DNA of 64,000 bases from Planoprotostelium fungivorum (Eukaryota > Evosea > Variosea > Cavosteliida > Cavosteliaceae), in assembly GCA_003024175.1 (NCBI GenBank), contig MDYQ01000041.1, positions 62,001 through 126,000 on the forward strand, in the 5' to 3' direction. Below the pieces are notes generated by a model that saw only the letters and a list, made by a program, of their open reading frames with translations, did not search any database and was not told the origin of the DNA. Position numbers and translations under genes: made by a program. Positions 43,801 to 56,100 of this stretch are shown here, piece by piece. Numbering within the stretch: the first letter of the stretch is position 1; the number at the start of each line of letters is the position of its first letter.

Positions 43801-46800
43801 CGTGACGTTTCCGTAGGGGAAAGTGACGTTGGGCAGGGTAAATTCTGCAGAATCGAAGCCGTTGCTGATCTTTGCACTCTTCAACTCGTTGAGGTTGAAC
43901 GAGTTGGAGTAGGCGGACATGGTCGTGCTGTTGTAGCGAGTGCCTCCCTGGCTTTCTGATTTGGGGTCTCTCGCTACCTTCAGCATGATCTGGTTGAGTG
44001 GATCGTAGATGGGACCCAGAGCGGTGAAGAATTGGATGATGTACGAGTTCTTGGCGGGATCGGCCAATTTGACGATGTTGCTCAGGATGTCAAAGACGAT
44101 CTGTCTACGTCAGTCGATGATTTCACCACGATGTCTCACTTTTCCTGTCTTAGGGTCGACGGATTCCGTTCCGTTGATGGCAGCTTCGATGAGAGCCTGT
44201 TCTTCATCAGCTTCTATTCACAGACGATAGACCCACTTGAAGGAGGCTGTTGTCGATCTCGGTGTAGATGGTCGTGTATTGGTTCAACATGACGAAAAAG
44301 TTGTTCGCATAGTTCAATTGGATGGGATCCTCGGAGGAGAATTGAATGAGTCGAGTCAGATTGAGCAGTTCACTGTACAGAGAGTCTCTGTAGCTGTCAC
44401 CGCTGACTGCCTGGCTGATGGATACAAATAGCCACTGCATTCCCAAATCCAATTGTCCGTTGGCGATGTAACTCCTCGACTTGTTCAGGGCCTCTCCCAC
44501 GCTCGTGCTCTGTTGAATCGAAATCCTCTGAAAACGAGTGAGAAGAGTGAAGACGAGACAGACATGACGAACGAGTCACCTCTAAGGTAGCGACAGAAGA
44601 AGAACCGTCCGAATACTGGACGTAAGAGTAGAGGGTGAAATCACCGCTGGGCAGGATGTAGTTCGACACGGGTGAACTTCCGTGAGAAGTAATGAAGATG
44701 TTCTGACCCTCTAGACCGTGGGGAACGTATCCAAACTCGAATTGTACTCCCTTCGTGTTGTCGACTCTCATGCTTCCTTCAGCCGATCCATCGGCAGAGA
44801 AGGTGATGGGTGAGTTGTGAGAAGCCTGGAAGACGTAGGCACCGGTCAGAGTGGAGATGGGTGCGTCTGAGTTGTTGTAGTAGTACACTTGGACGGTCAG
44901 TTTGAACTCGAAGGTGTTCAAGTGTGTCAATTCGGAGAAGGGATCGGCAATGACGAGGATATCATCGTGTCTGTACCATTTCAGTCAGAGTCTCTTACGT
45001 GTCTTGTATGATGTCATTGATGATGTCATCGATATGGATGGTGGTGAGACGACTCACAAGTCTGTGAGTGAGGCACCCTCCAAGATGTTCTCCTCTATCT
45101 GAAGTGAAGACCAAGTGAATTGACAGTAAGAATCATCGCTGTAGCATGCATCTTCCGTGTTGAGTAGGACATCAGCAGACAAGTACAAGATGTCTGTGGT
45201 GATGTCTACGGGATGAGTGGGGTACTGAGAGGGTGAGTGACTCTCTCTCTTCTCTTCTCACCGCATCGAATGACAACTGGTACGGTGTCTCTGTCTCGTT
45301 GACGACGGAGATACCGTATGTGATGTTGTTCGAGATGACCGTGTATGTACCGGGGGTCGTACGAAGGGTCGTCAGTGTGGTCACACCTACCAGGGTGAGC
45401 ATGTGATGAGATGATGAGATGATGAGATGATGAGATGATGAGATGATGAGATGATGAGATGATGAGATGATGAGATGATGAGATGATGAGAAGAGGTGAT
45501 TCAGATGGAAGAGAGGACGAAGCCTACCTCCGTCGTTGTAAATGTGGTCGGGGTTGGTAGAGAAGATGTGGTTGAGGGATACGGTGAGTATACTACCAAA
45601 GGAAAATCGAGCTCTGGGGTTGACGATCTGGATGGTGGGTCCGTTCACACCAGCGAGGGGGGTGACACTCTGAACAAAGGTAACATCGGCGGAATTAGCA
45701 CCCGTGCAAGTGAAGTTCTTGTAGCTGTAAACGAATGAGCCGTTGATCGTTTGGATGCTCTGGGGTCCGGTGTAGACGATGGCGTTGTTACTCCTGGTAG
45801 TAAAGATATTGCCCTGTCTCGGTTCAATTTGAAAGAAGAAATGAAATAAATCTTTCCACTCACGGGAATGACAGTGCCGGGGAAACCAGAAGCACGAGTG
45901 ATGTTGATCGAATAGGGGCTGCCGACTCCGAGTGAGGTAGAGTTCACGGTGATTGGACCTGAATCGTGTCATCAGAGGAGACGATGGAAGAGATGGTACC
46001 TGTGGGATCATAGATGAAGCTCGTATCGAGACTAAGGAGTGACGAGTTGACGCAGCTTGGAACCGCAGGAGAGGTGACGAAATTGTTTTGAACCATCTGA
46101 GAGAGTGAGGAGATGTTTAGAAAGGAGGTCTCACCTGTCCAGGGCCACTCATCAAAACGGCTTGAGATGATGAATTGAGAGCCCAAATGTTTCCATAGTT
46201 GTCGGCCCACCCTTGAGTAAAGTTGACGTGGTTAGAGATCTGTCGGTGCATCAGTGCATGTGAAGATGTTATTCTCTCACAATGGTCTGCCAGAACAGTC
46301 CGTCGAAAGAGAATAAAGTGGTCGTTCCATTCGAGTTGACCAAGGCCCAAGCAGTTCCATTTGCATCCGAAATGGAGATGACTCCTGTCGGCGAACTGGG
46401 GAAGGGGTGTAATTGGGTCCATGCATTCTGAGAGTGATAGAACCTAGAGGAATGAGTGGTTCGTCTCTGTTTTTGACGTACCTGTAACTCTCCGTTCCGT
46501 TGCCTTGGGTCCAAGTGACGAGTAAAACTCCATCTTTCACGTTCCAGAGTCGGGTGTAATTCTTTAGACCTGGTAAGACCAAGTTGCCCAAAGAAGTTCC
46601 ATTGTAATTCAATGTGCCGTTTTTGATAATGTAGACTCCATCGGAGGTCGCGATCGAGTCGTCGGCTACAAAAGAAAGTGTATTGAGGCTTTTTGTCCAG
46701 TAAGTGGTGGGTCCTTTTAGATCCAGCATAATCCTACAAATAATCAGTAATTGAAGAAGCAAAAAATCACCCTTCGTTGGAAAGTGTGAAATTCTGGGTC

Positions 46801-46949
46801 AGATAGTTCCAAAAGCTCGTATCATTAGCACCTAGAGAAGATATCCTATAAAGTGTTCCCTCATACTGCCAATAGTACGGCTCTCCAACGGAGAGAGAGA
46901 TGAGACAAAAGAGGAGGAGGGCACCTCTGAGGGACGAGAGGAGCAGCAT
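40898..46949 (-). CDS. Receptor tyrosine kinase with GAIN/GPS ectodomain and tyrosine-repeat tail
   Basis: About 25 exons. ATG 46949: signal peptide ([19 protein letters not shown]), then a beta-propeller-like N-terminal part (about 46,900-46,150). Next are beta-rich, possibly REJ/PKD-like segments (about 45,950-44,600) and a helical plus beta GAIN domain. The GPS motif (CLYWN ... [11 protein letters not shown]) lies at about 43,465-43,340, followed by a membrane helix (about 43,190-43,120). The kinase is complete: [55 protein letters not shown] and [20 protein letters not shown] and FPVKW are tyrosine-kinase signatures. The tail repeats [29 protein letters not shown] and ends [12 protein letters not shown] (stop 40898). 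It is predicted to be an active transmembrane tyrosine kinase whose ectodomain self-cleaves at HL/T. Ligand unknown. Confidence 0.9.
41660..42130. repeat. Purine-rich intronic repeats (GAAGAGAAGAAGAGA)n
   Basis: Two introns of the receptor tyrosine kinase (about 41,662-41,785 and 41,900-42,130) consist almost wholly of GAAGAG/GAAAAG units on the plus strand, i.e. polypyrimidine in the transcript. A third, shorter run lies at about 42,540-42,625. Confidence 0.85.
43208..43305. repeat. Intronic repeat (GATGTGATGTC)n
   Basis: About seven tandem copies of a roughly 12-bp unit GATGTCGATGTG inside an intron just before the membrane-helix exon. Confidence 0.8.
45403..45490. repeat. Intronic repeat (GATGATGAGAT)n
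   Basis: About eight tandem copies of ATGAGATGATG in an ectodomain intron of the receptor tyrosine kinase. Confidence 0.8.
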
Positions 46950-47099
46950 GCCGACCACTGTCTCTTCCGATAAAAATGATGAACGCGCCTGGATAGCGGG
47001 TGCGAACAAAACCAGGGAAGCGGGTTTGTAGATGGCGAGTAAATACCGAATCCGCTTGTTTCTTTCAGGCCTCTGATGTTCTGCTGGTGCAATCGATAA

Positions 47100-49117
47100 A
47101 TGGACTATTTCATCGCTCCCCTCAGAACTTCAGGTAGAGCCCCTGTGGTAGACGATGACAACCAGAAGGAGATCGCGAGACTGCAGGTAATGTGATTCGA
47201 TACCACGCCAGAACCGACGTAGGACAGAACGACTTGGACGTGTTGAGGGCCTCCACTGTCATCGCGAAGCATGAGAAACGAGAGTTGAAGCAAATCACAC
47301 GAAACACAGAGGTGGACGGAGGCCACGACCGATCTGAACGAATCAGGTCGTATGCAGGGAGTTCAAGAGGAGTCTGGAGGACAAGAAGAGTATATTCGAT
47401 ACCGTGTCGCTCGAGTTAGAGGTGGGTCATATGATGGTTCCCGTGTTGACAAGTTACAGACATTGAAAGGATTATTAGCCAAGAAGCAGAAAGAATTCGA
47501 TCAGTGTGAAAAAGAGTGCCACGTTCTACAGTGAGCTCTAGATGAGTGAGATGGAGATGTGATGGTGACCTGTCTCAGAGAGGTCGTAGACAGTAAATTG
47601 AAAGAAGTTCAAGATTTCGAGAATCAGATCACTACGCTGAGGGATAAGATTCTCGTTAACCATGAGAAGCAGCACAATCTAGAGGAGCTGCTGGATTCGA
47701 AACAGTACAGAGAATGGTCCGTCCTGATCGATGAGGTGATCTCACGCGTCTCATCGTGCCCTCTTAACACTCGCAGTGGAATAGTGCCGGAGGTAATTCC
47801 ATCACGAAGAGCATGTTGGTTCGAAACAAGGTGATCTCGTCCATCGTGATGATCCGAATGAGAGTTCATCATGGACAGGTAGAGGGACGATTGAGATTCG
47901 GAGAGGGTGTGCCAGACTCTCTCAGAGGACAGGTCAGTCGTTCATCATCTCGACACGTTCATCATCATCGAGTATCATGATGTTGACCCGCATAGATCTG
48001 GCAGATATTGACACCCGTGAGAACGGTGAGTGATGAACGTCTCGTTCTTCTCGTTGATCATCTCAGGTCATCAGTGACATTGAACTCTTGTTCAAATCGG
48101 AGAACATCAAATCACATCAACTCTACTACGTGGGCATCCATCGACGAAATCATCGATGACGATATCAGCATCTGTTGGAGAGCAGCAGCACATCAGAGAA
48201 GGTCATCCAGAAGGACATCCAGAGGAGTTTTCCAAACGAAGAGTTTCGTCACAGAATGTTAGAGAAGGACAGGATCCGCTCTCTCTTCAACGTCCTCAAA
48301 GCTTATTCCAATTTAGATCCATCGTGAGTCATTATCATCATCAATGATAAATAATGAACGGATTCAGCTTTGGATACTGTCAGGGCATGAACTTTCTCGT
48401 TGGATTCCTCCTTCTGTATCTGAATCAAGAGGTGCGCGTGTTGTGACTCATCTTCTGACGCATTCAGGACACCTTCTGGATGCTTTGCACTATCATGTAC
48501 CACTTTAAGATGGTGGGTCTATTCCAGTCTGGGAAGATGCTGCCTTACTTCATTCACTACTTTGACGAAGAGATGAAGGCCAACCTGCCCGATTTAAAGA
48601 GACACTTTGTGAGTAGACTCTACAACGAGACGACGAGTGACACAGAGTAGGTGGAAGAAGGTATCTCCTCTGCCATGTTCTTAACCGAGTGGCTGACCTG
48701 CATGTTTGTATATAATCTGAGTCGAGGCACTGTCGCCAGGCTGTGGGATCTCTTCTTCTTTGGAAACGGACAACAAGAGTTGTTTCGGATAGGGCTGGCG
48801 ATACTGCAGTGTCTCGAGAGTGATCTCATGAAGGGGAACCTGGAAGAGATCTTAAGCTTGACGAAGAAGAAGGCGAAGAACATTCCGTGTAAAGAGTTGA
48901 TGGGAGCCGCACGAAGGGTGAGTCACACGACAGAATTGAATCGTACTTCATACGAAGACACGGGAGATGTTATAACTTGAAAAGAGGGCTGAAGGAGATG
49001 CAGATTCAACTGTTACCGAGCACGATTGCATTTTTGAATAGTATCGAGTCACAATGGCAGACGAACGATGGTCAGAGGAAGTTGATCGTTCGATCCAAGA
49101 AGGAAATCCTATCATAA
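47100..49117 (+). CDS. TBC-domain Rab GTPase-activating protein
   Basis: ATG 47100 (MDYFIAPLRTSGRAPVVDDD). The N-terminal third is coiled coil (TVIAKHEKRELKQITR; LQTLKGLLAKKQKEFDQCEK; NHEKQHNLEELLDSKQY). The TBC domain starts at FGEGVPDSLRGQIWQIL. It carries VIQKDIQRSFPNEEF, which supplies the arginine finger (IxxDxxR), and FGYCQGMNFLVGFLLLYL, the glutamine finger (YxQ). It ends with EEGISSAMFLTEWLTCMF, LWDLFFF and a helical tail to TAA 49115-49117. Both catalytic fingers are present, so it should stimulate GTP hydrolysis on a Rab. It is divergent from the receptor tyrosine kinase, with about 150 bp between starts. Confidence 0.87.
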
Positions 49118-49249
49118 ACAAGAAGAGAAGATGTTATACATTTCACTGTTTGTTGTTACACTATCACCCATTTTTTACACTATGATCCACTGTAACACGA
49201 ATTCATATCAAATACAACCATTCAGAAGGGGGATATCTATTGATACAGC

Positions 49250-50520
49250 TTAAGCGACGGAGACACACTTCTTGAGAACCTCGTCTCCGACCTCCTCGTA
49301 CTCTCTCTTGGTCATCCAGAAGTCCTCCTTGTCCTTCATGATACCAGCCAACACGGCTCCTCCCAAGAACACCATGTGCTTTCTTCTGGGGGGGTCCTCG
49401 ATGCGAAGCTTGAACTTGGCGAGACCGGCCTTGTTGCCCTTGAGAACGTTGTCCAAGTAGAGCTTCTTGATGTCCTTCTCCAAACGAGATGGGAGACCGG
49501 GGTACATGGTGGATCCACCAGAGAGGACGATGTGCTCGTAGAAGGTGCTTCTCAGATCGATGTCGGCCTTGTTGATGGAATCGAACAGCTGCTGGGCCAT
49601 ACCCGCTCCGTCAATGTCGATGAGATGGGGCTCGAAGAGGACCTCGGGGGCCTCGAATCTCTCTCCTCCGACCTTGATGACACGACCATCGGGGAGGGTG
49701 TAGCTCTCCACTAAGACGGTGGTCTCTTGGGCCAATCTCTTCTCCAATCCGAGATCGTAACCGACGTAGCAGAGCTTCTCCTTCAGTTGACGGATGGTCT
49801 CGAAATCGGCGGTACGGTTGAAGGCATAACCTCTGAGGAGGAGGAGCTTGATCAGGTAACGGGTCACATCACGACCGGCGACGTCGAGTCTTCTGGTCAA
49901 GTGGGGAAGAGAGTATCCCTGGAACACGGGGACAATGTGAGTGACTCCATCTCCAGAATCGACGACAACTCCATCCATCAGACCTTTTACAATTTTCAGA
50001 ACGATGTCTCTTCGAAGGTGAGTTTTTCACCTTGGGCGTAGAGGGTGAGAACGGCCTGGATGGCAATGTAAGAGGCCTTGAATCCGTACTTCTCGAACAT
50101 GACTTGAATCATCTTCTTTCTGTTTTGTTGAGGGTTCATGGGAGCCTCAGTTAAGAGGATCTTGCAGGCGTTGGGGTTGACCTTGAGCTTCTCGGAGAAG
50201 GTGTAGTCCCAGACGTACTCCATATCCTCCCAGTGACGAACGATTCCGTTATCGAGAGGGTAGGTGATCTGAAGCATGGTTCTCAGCTTGGCCGCCTCGT
50301 CACCGACCATAATGTCCTTCAGCTGGACGTTATCGATCTTCTCCTCTGAACGGAGAATAGGTCTTCCGACCATAGAGGGGAAGATGGAGTGAGGGAAGTT
50401 GGCTCCGGCGAAACCACACTTGACGAACTAAACACGCTCAGTCTCTTTCTATCCATCCGAAAGGTCAGTCACCCCAGTTCCATTGTCACAAACGACCACG
50501 TTCGAGTTGGGAATGCTCAT
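49250..50520 (-). CDS. ARP2: Actin-related protein 2 (ARP2/3 complex)
   Basis: Actin-fold protein in about three exons. ATG 50520: [17 protein letters not shown], then [62 protein letters not shown] and [12 protein letters not shown]. After the last intron come [56 protein letters not shown] and [21 protein letters not shown], the DIDLRS segment and [12 protein letters not shown] separate ARP2 from actin and ARP3. Phosphate-binding loops are intact. It nucleates branched actin in the ARP2/3 complex. Stop at 49250. Confidence 0.95.
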
Positions 50521-51074
50521 CCTCTGTCTTTGTTTTGAAGAGAAAATGCGTCTTCCTTCGGGACATTTTTTATGACATCATAGGTTCGTGTAGAACAATG
50601 TATTTGATGAATATCGATTTTCTGGAACCTTGAAGTGGCTCTGTCTAGATGTCTTCTGAGCGTGGATTCAAATTCTAATAGGTATTCAGCTGTTTGTATC
50701 CGGAAACGGCACATCTTAGTTTTGGTAGTCCAGTACACCTTTCGCTGGGATGACTGAAAAAGGTAGATCCATCAATTGGTCAGACGTGAGAAACTGACTC
50801 TCATATTGTATCTAAAGAACAACGGTGAAGAGAGGAAGGACATATTCCCATCCACGGAAGGTGCTGTGGAGGTCATTGCGGGATAGCAGGCGATAGATGT
50901 ATTGAAAATAGTAGCACACTGTCACGCTGATCATCGCATCACGCGTCGCTCATCACATCACACGCCACTCATCGCATCATACGCCACCCATCACACACCA
51001 TATATGATGCTACAGATCAGAATGATTATGCTGTGATGATGTGCAGAGGACATCATAAACACTCATGTATTCCT
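50521..51074. other. Intergenic region with short imperfect repeats
   Basis: Upstream of ARP2. At about 50,930-51,000 it has three or four imperfect 20-bp units of the form CATCACACGCCACTCATCGC. No gene recognised. Confidence 0.45.
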
Positions 51075-52843
51075 TTACTGTCGTTCTCTTCTATAGGTTG
51101 TGGCCCCCAGATATCTCTCGACCCAGCTGTATGATGATCCCATCTTCTCTATCTGTACCTCTTCACTCTCTCCCCACTTCAACTGAAGAAGATATTCCAT
51201 CGCTGGCACATTATACACGTCAAAGTGTCCGCCTCGGTTGTTATCAAGTAACACATCGTACATCTCGTCGACACTCTTGTGAAATCCTGATGCAGAGTCA
51301 TTCTTCGCATCTTATCAACTCTTCATCACGTTCGATCAGCCAATCGATCACGTCCGGTGAGCCATATAGAACGGACAATTCGAACCAAACATTGTCCTCA
51401 TTCAATGGATACCCTTTCTCTAGTAACCATTGCATAAGGCCAAGGTTATCGGCCCTGGCCGCTTGCGTGCAACTGTTGTCCATCAGTCGATGAACTTGAT
51501 CATCACAACATCGTCGTCAAGATGAACGCACATATCTCGGTAGAGTACACCTCTATCGTGCAGCCATTGGATGATGTAGAATCCATCATCGTGGGAGGCT
51601 ACATATATGATTGTTTCGTTTGTGATGTAGCCGTGATCGATTGCCAGCTGTAGTGTCTATGTACATTCATCACTCACACTTTTACACAGCGACTCGATAG
51701 CTCACCTCAAAATGAGGATCTGAGATGTAGAGATATGGCAGGATTTTCGTCGTGGGTAGACCAATTTGATGTTCGTAGCTGTACTTCATCACCTGTACAT
51801 CTCAGCATCGTAAATGGCATTTGTCTCACTTCAATGTGTCCATTATACAGCGCAGATTCATACAGATATTCCTCTTCACCACGATGTGTTATGTTGTGCT
51901 GTGAAAAGGATGAGATATGTCTCATTCAGCGACTCACATCGAGAGCCCATTGAAAAATAGACATACATCGTTTGAAATTGTAGAGTTCGAGATGTGTTAC
52001 ATTGTAAGGAACGCCCTTCTCTTCCTGAAGCCACATCAGACTCGCAATGAACATCCATCTCACCAGCCATATGATCATGTCCATGCGACCTCCCTCTCCT
52101 GCTCCACGGTACCTTCTCTCTCAGTCGTAGACCGCTATCTTCCATACTCACAGATCAGAGCCGAAACGGTCGTCCATAGGAACTCGTTGCATGAGCCACG
52201 TGAGGGTGTCTTTATAACCCCATTTTGCGAACTCCCTTCCTTCGCGGCGGATTTCTTGGAAGATGAAGGTGGTAGATGATGGCCAGGTGAGAGAGGGCAA
52301 GCCTTCCACGTTCCTCTCAGCGACCAACCACTGCATCAGCTCGAGATTTTCTTCCCCAGCGAAAAGCAACTGACAGTAACAGTGCCTCATAGCTTCGGGT
52401 AATGTGACCGTGATGTCTTCTCTTTCGTGACAGGCAGAGAGGATCCTCTTGCTTCCGCTCGAGAAGGCTTCGACGAAGATCCCCTGTGGACACCAACTTC
52501 CTATCCGATCACGAGTGAAAAGTCGGTGACGAGGTGAGAGGTGTGTGTCATCCCAGCCGAGAAGTTCTAGCAGCTCTAGCTGATCTCTTCTCACGACTGC
52601 CATCACCTCCTCTACCGTTGGCTCTCGGATGGTAGATAGCCACCACTTCACGACCTCTTCACTGTGTGTAGGTAGCTCTTTTCTATATTTCCACCACTGA
52701 GCACTGTCTCTAAAGCGTGTGTTGAGCTGTCTGACTGCAGCGTCACGAAGAGTGACAGAAGTGAAGCAAGGCACACAGAGGTCAGGCGTTGATAAGAAAG
52801 AGAGGACTCCTGTCCATAAATCCGGAAGGGGTATCTGTTCCAT
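51075..52843 (-). CDS. F-box/ankyrin-like protein
   Basis: Several exons. ATG 52843 opens IPLPDLWTGVLSFLSTPDLC, an F-box-like start. Degenerate ankyrin-type repeats then recur with the signature LxLxxWLxxxG: NLELMQWLVAERNVEGLPSL, KDTLTWLMQRVPM, MWLQEEKGVPYNVTHL, IIQWLHDRGVLYRD, GLMQWLLEKGYPLNEDNVWF, VIDWLIERDEEL. The last exon (AMEYLLQLKWGE ... VERYLGATT) stops at 51075. Ankyrin-type F-box proteins usually act as substrate adaptors for SCF ligases. A different F-box protein sits at 25.7-26.5 kb. Confidence 0.65.
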
Positions 52844-53124
52844 GTGGTCGGCTGTGATTGTATCGGGAAGGTGGATATAATGGTATCGTTCGGACGAGAA
52901 TCGCTCTGCGAGCGAATGCGAATGGAATAGAATCTCAATTTGAGAAGAATCAATTCAGATGATCACACCAACAACCCCACCACAAGCGGAAAAAGAACAT
53001 GAAGGTTCACTTGTATAGCTCAGATAACGATTGATACTCCGTTTCACTTTTCCGAAATGAGCTCCTTCTGAAGGATTGATGCCAGTTACGTTGGAAATGC
53101 ACACGATTCTGGACATACCAGTAT

Positions 53125-56100
53125 TTATCTATTGTCTACGTTGCATACTGAAAGGATGTTGCTTCTCATCGTAGTCAAAAAGGTCTCCAACTTTTCTTGC
53201 AACGCCCTCATATCTGTTGGACACCACGTGGAATGATACAGGAGGGCACTCCCAACAACTTCCATCTGTTTGTGTAATGCTCTCCTAAGATGCTGCTTCA
53301 GAGGTTCTGAGTAAGCGACGTCCTCAGTGGGATCGTTTTCCTCTTCATCGTTGAGAAATGCTTGTTGGTATTTGAATATGCCTCCATTCACTGCTGCATC
53401 AATGACTCCTGTTACGTTCAGTACAATGCTGTTCGATTTTCGTACCATTGAGAATCATTGTGAGAGGTTTGATATCCACTGGTTTTCTACTGAGTGTCTG
53501 CTGACGCTTCAATTCTTGTACAAGGTCCGCCACTTCATTTGTCTTCTTCTCGATGCTGTTGATGGCATTCACCAGTGGATTGAGCTCCACAACCTTGACA
53601 GATCAATTGATCACATGGCATGTGCAATTCACCTGCGATCTCACGATCTGAGCTCTCTTGAACAGAGATGGAAAAGAGACTTCAGAGGTGAAATAAGTAT
53701 TTTGTAACCACAAATCCTGATGAAACCCGTCAGTCCTGGTGAAGACAATCAAGTGCTCACCGAGAACTCGTTTCCCTCCTGTTTCTTTCCCTTTCTCACT
53801 GGTTTGGAATACATAAAAAAGCAAGCCGTGTTACGATCTTGGAAGCTCCTCACGTGTGCTGGTAGCTGCAATTCCTTAACGTCACTCACAAGCACAAAGG
53901 GCACCTTTGACACTAGATCCTGTTCGGTCAACCCAGGATTGATGAGGGACTTGGATCGACTTCCGGATGAGGCTGACATCTTCTTTTGGTTCTGAAACAT
54001 GCTCTTCCTCGATCCACCTCCCTTCAGATGGAAGGAATTCATCATCCTCATCATGTCGTCCTCCCTGCACGGTGTGACACTCGTCACCAACAGATCTGTT
54101 CCCTTTCATTCTTCCTTCAGAACATCACACTCACGCTGTCCCTGTCCAGACGTGATGTCTTGCGTGGGCTCGGTCGATTTCAACAAGTCTGCGTTTGGAA
54201 ACTGCGACCTTATCTCGTCCGTGAAATCGGAAATGCTCTTCAATGCTTCTCCACGATAGATGAACTCCCTCCCCTCCTCTCTTTGAGTCTCTCGTCGATC
54301 ATCTCTCTTCTCACCTTCAGATTCGGGGGGAAGCCTTGGCCGTAGAAACCGACGCGGAAGTATTCGGGAGGGAATCTGGAGACGTTCTTGATCTTCTCGT
54401 AGAAGAGAGCCTCCCTCTCCAGTAGATCGACGTAGGTGGAATAGTCTCGATTCATCTCTGCCCTCCTCCGTAACTCTTTGGTGAACTCGATCGCTTTCTC
54501 CCAGTAATTTCCCTTGTCCAACAGTTCGATGCATTGATTCAAGATCTTCTCCTTTCAACGAGTCATATTCAGTGATCACGTAGGTACCTCACCTTTCTGA
54601 TGCAGCTGGGCTCGTCAGGAAATCGATACGAGAACAATTGGAACGCTCTCGTCATCTCTTGATTCCAGGACAACAGATCAGCGTGCAGGAGTAACGTCAA
54701 TCCAGCTTCGAGGTAGTTCTTAGCCGCCTCCTGTTGGTTGCACAGCATGTGAACGTATTTGATGTATGCATCTTTCCTCTCCGTTTTCTTGAGATACTCC
54801 TGAACCAACGTCACCGCTTTCACTCCTCAGAGAGCTCACCATGACCTTCATGGTGGCAGCCGTTCGCTCCTGCTGGTACTCCTGACCGTCAGGGAACGTC
54901 TTCATTTCGAACAAGAGCGAGAGCAATTGTCTCATTCCAGAGAAGAACGGCTGACACTGCCGGTACAGTGCCGGATTCGATTTCGATTTCTCCTCGATCC
55001 TGTTTCGTTCAGCAGGAGAATGAAAGAACTCTCACCGATCGAAGGTCCTCTCGAAGATGGAACGATCGACTCTCCCTTGATTGACGAGTCTGTCTAAGAC
55101 GTCGATGGTCTGGCTCTCTGTCTTGGGTAGAAGTCGAGCGACTCTCGCGTGATCTCTGTCTCTGTGACTCATGACCCCCTCGTCGGTGTTGTTTTCGGTC
55201 ACGATGTTCACTTTGAATTCGGTGACGAGGAAAGAGAAGTACATGTCCGCCGCCGCATCTTGAAACATACCGTGAGGAATCTGTTCGATGTGAAGGAGAA
55301 AGGGGGATGTGAGATGAATAGAGATGAGGATACGATGAAGAGGGAGATGATTCTACCCAAGAGAGGAGGAAATAAGATCCTTTCCTCCCCCAATTCGATC
55401 CAATTGAGTAGGTGCATTTTGCAGAGGTGAGAGGGGATGTATCCGTACAATTCGACCATTCTTGCGGCCCTCTTATCATCCATCTCCACGAGGGAAGCGA
55501 AGGTGAGTAACATCACCTCGTGGATCAGATTGAGGTACGTGCTCCACGTCTCCACCGTCTCTCTCTTCCCATCGTCCCTCACATCTCTCCTCCCTCCTCG
55601 ATCTGATCCCCTCTCCACGCTGTCTCTCCTTTGAAGGTTGCCGTCGTTCGTCGGTGATAGTATGATGCTCGGCATCGTGTTGCTCCTCTCTGTCACTCTC
55701 CGCTGAATCTGCGGTGACTCTTGATGGTCGATCGGGAGGGGAATCGTATCTCTTATCTGCGGCTCTAATACGCGCAGTGCCTAAGCGAGTGAGAAGGAGA
55801 TCGAACGAGATACGCACGTGGAGGATGGCGACGTACTGCCTCCATAGGAGAGCGGTCCATCGTGGAGGAATGACTTCACTGTGGAGGACGTTCAACAGGT
55901 ATTGCACCGCACAGCTGATGAAATGAGAGGTCTGCTGACAGTCAACATCTGCATTCGCATTCACTCTCGATGCATCACCTTCTTGGCGGACTCCACCGTG
56001 AGCATCAATTTTTCGAATTGGGAGGGTGTGGCGCTGTGAAATATCGAGATGACCGTCACGGCTGCGATCTGCTTCTCTTCTTTCTTCTTTAGAGTTGAAC

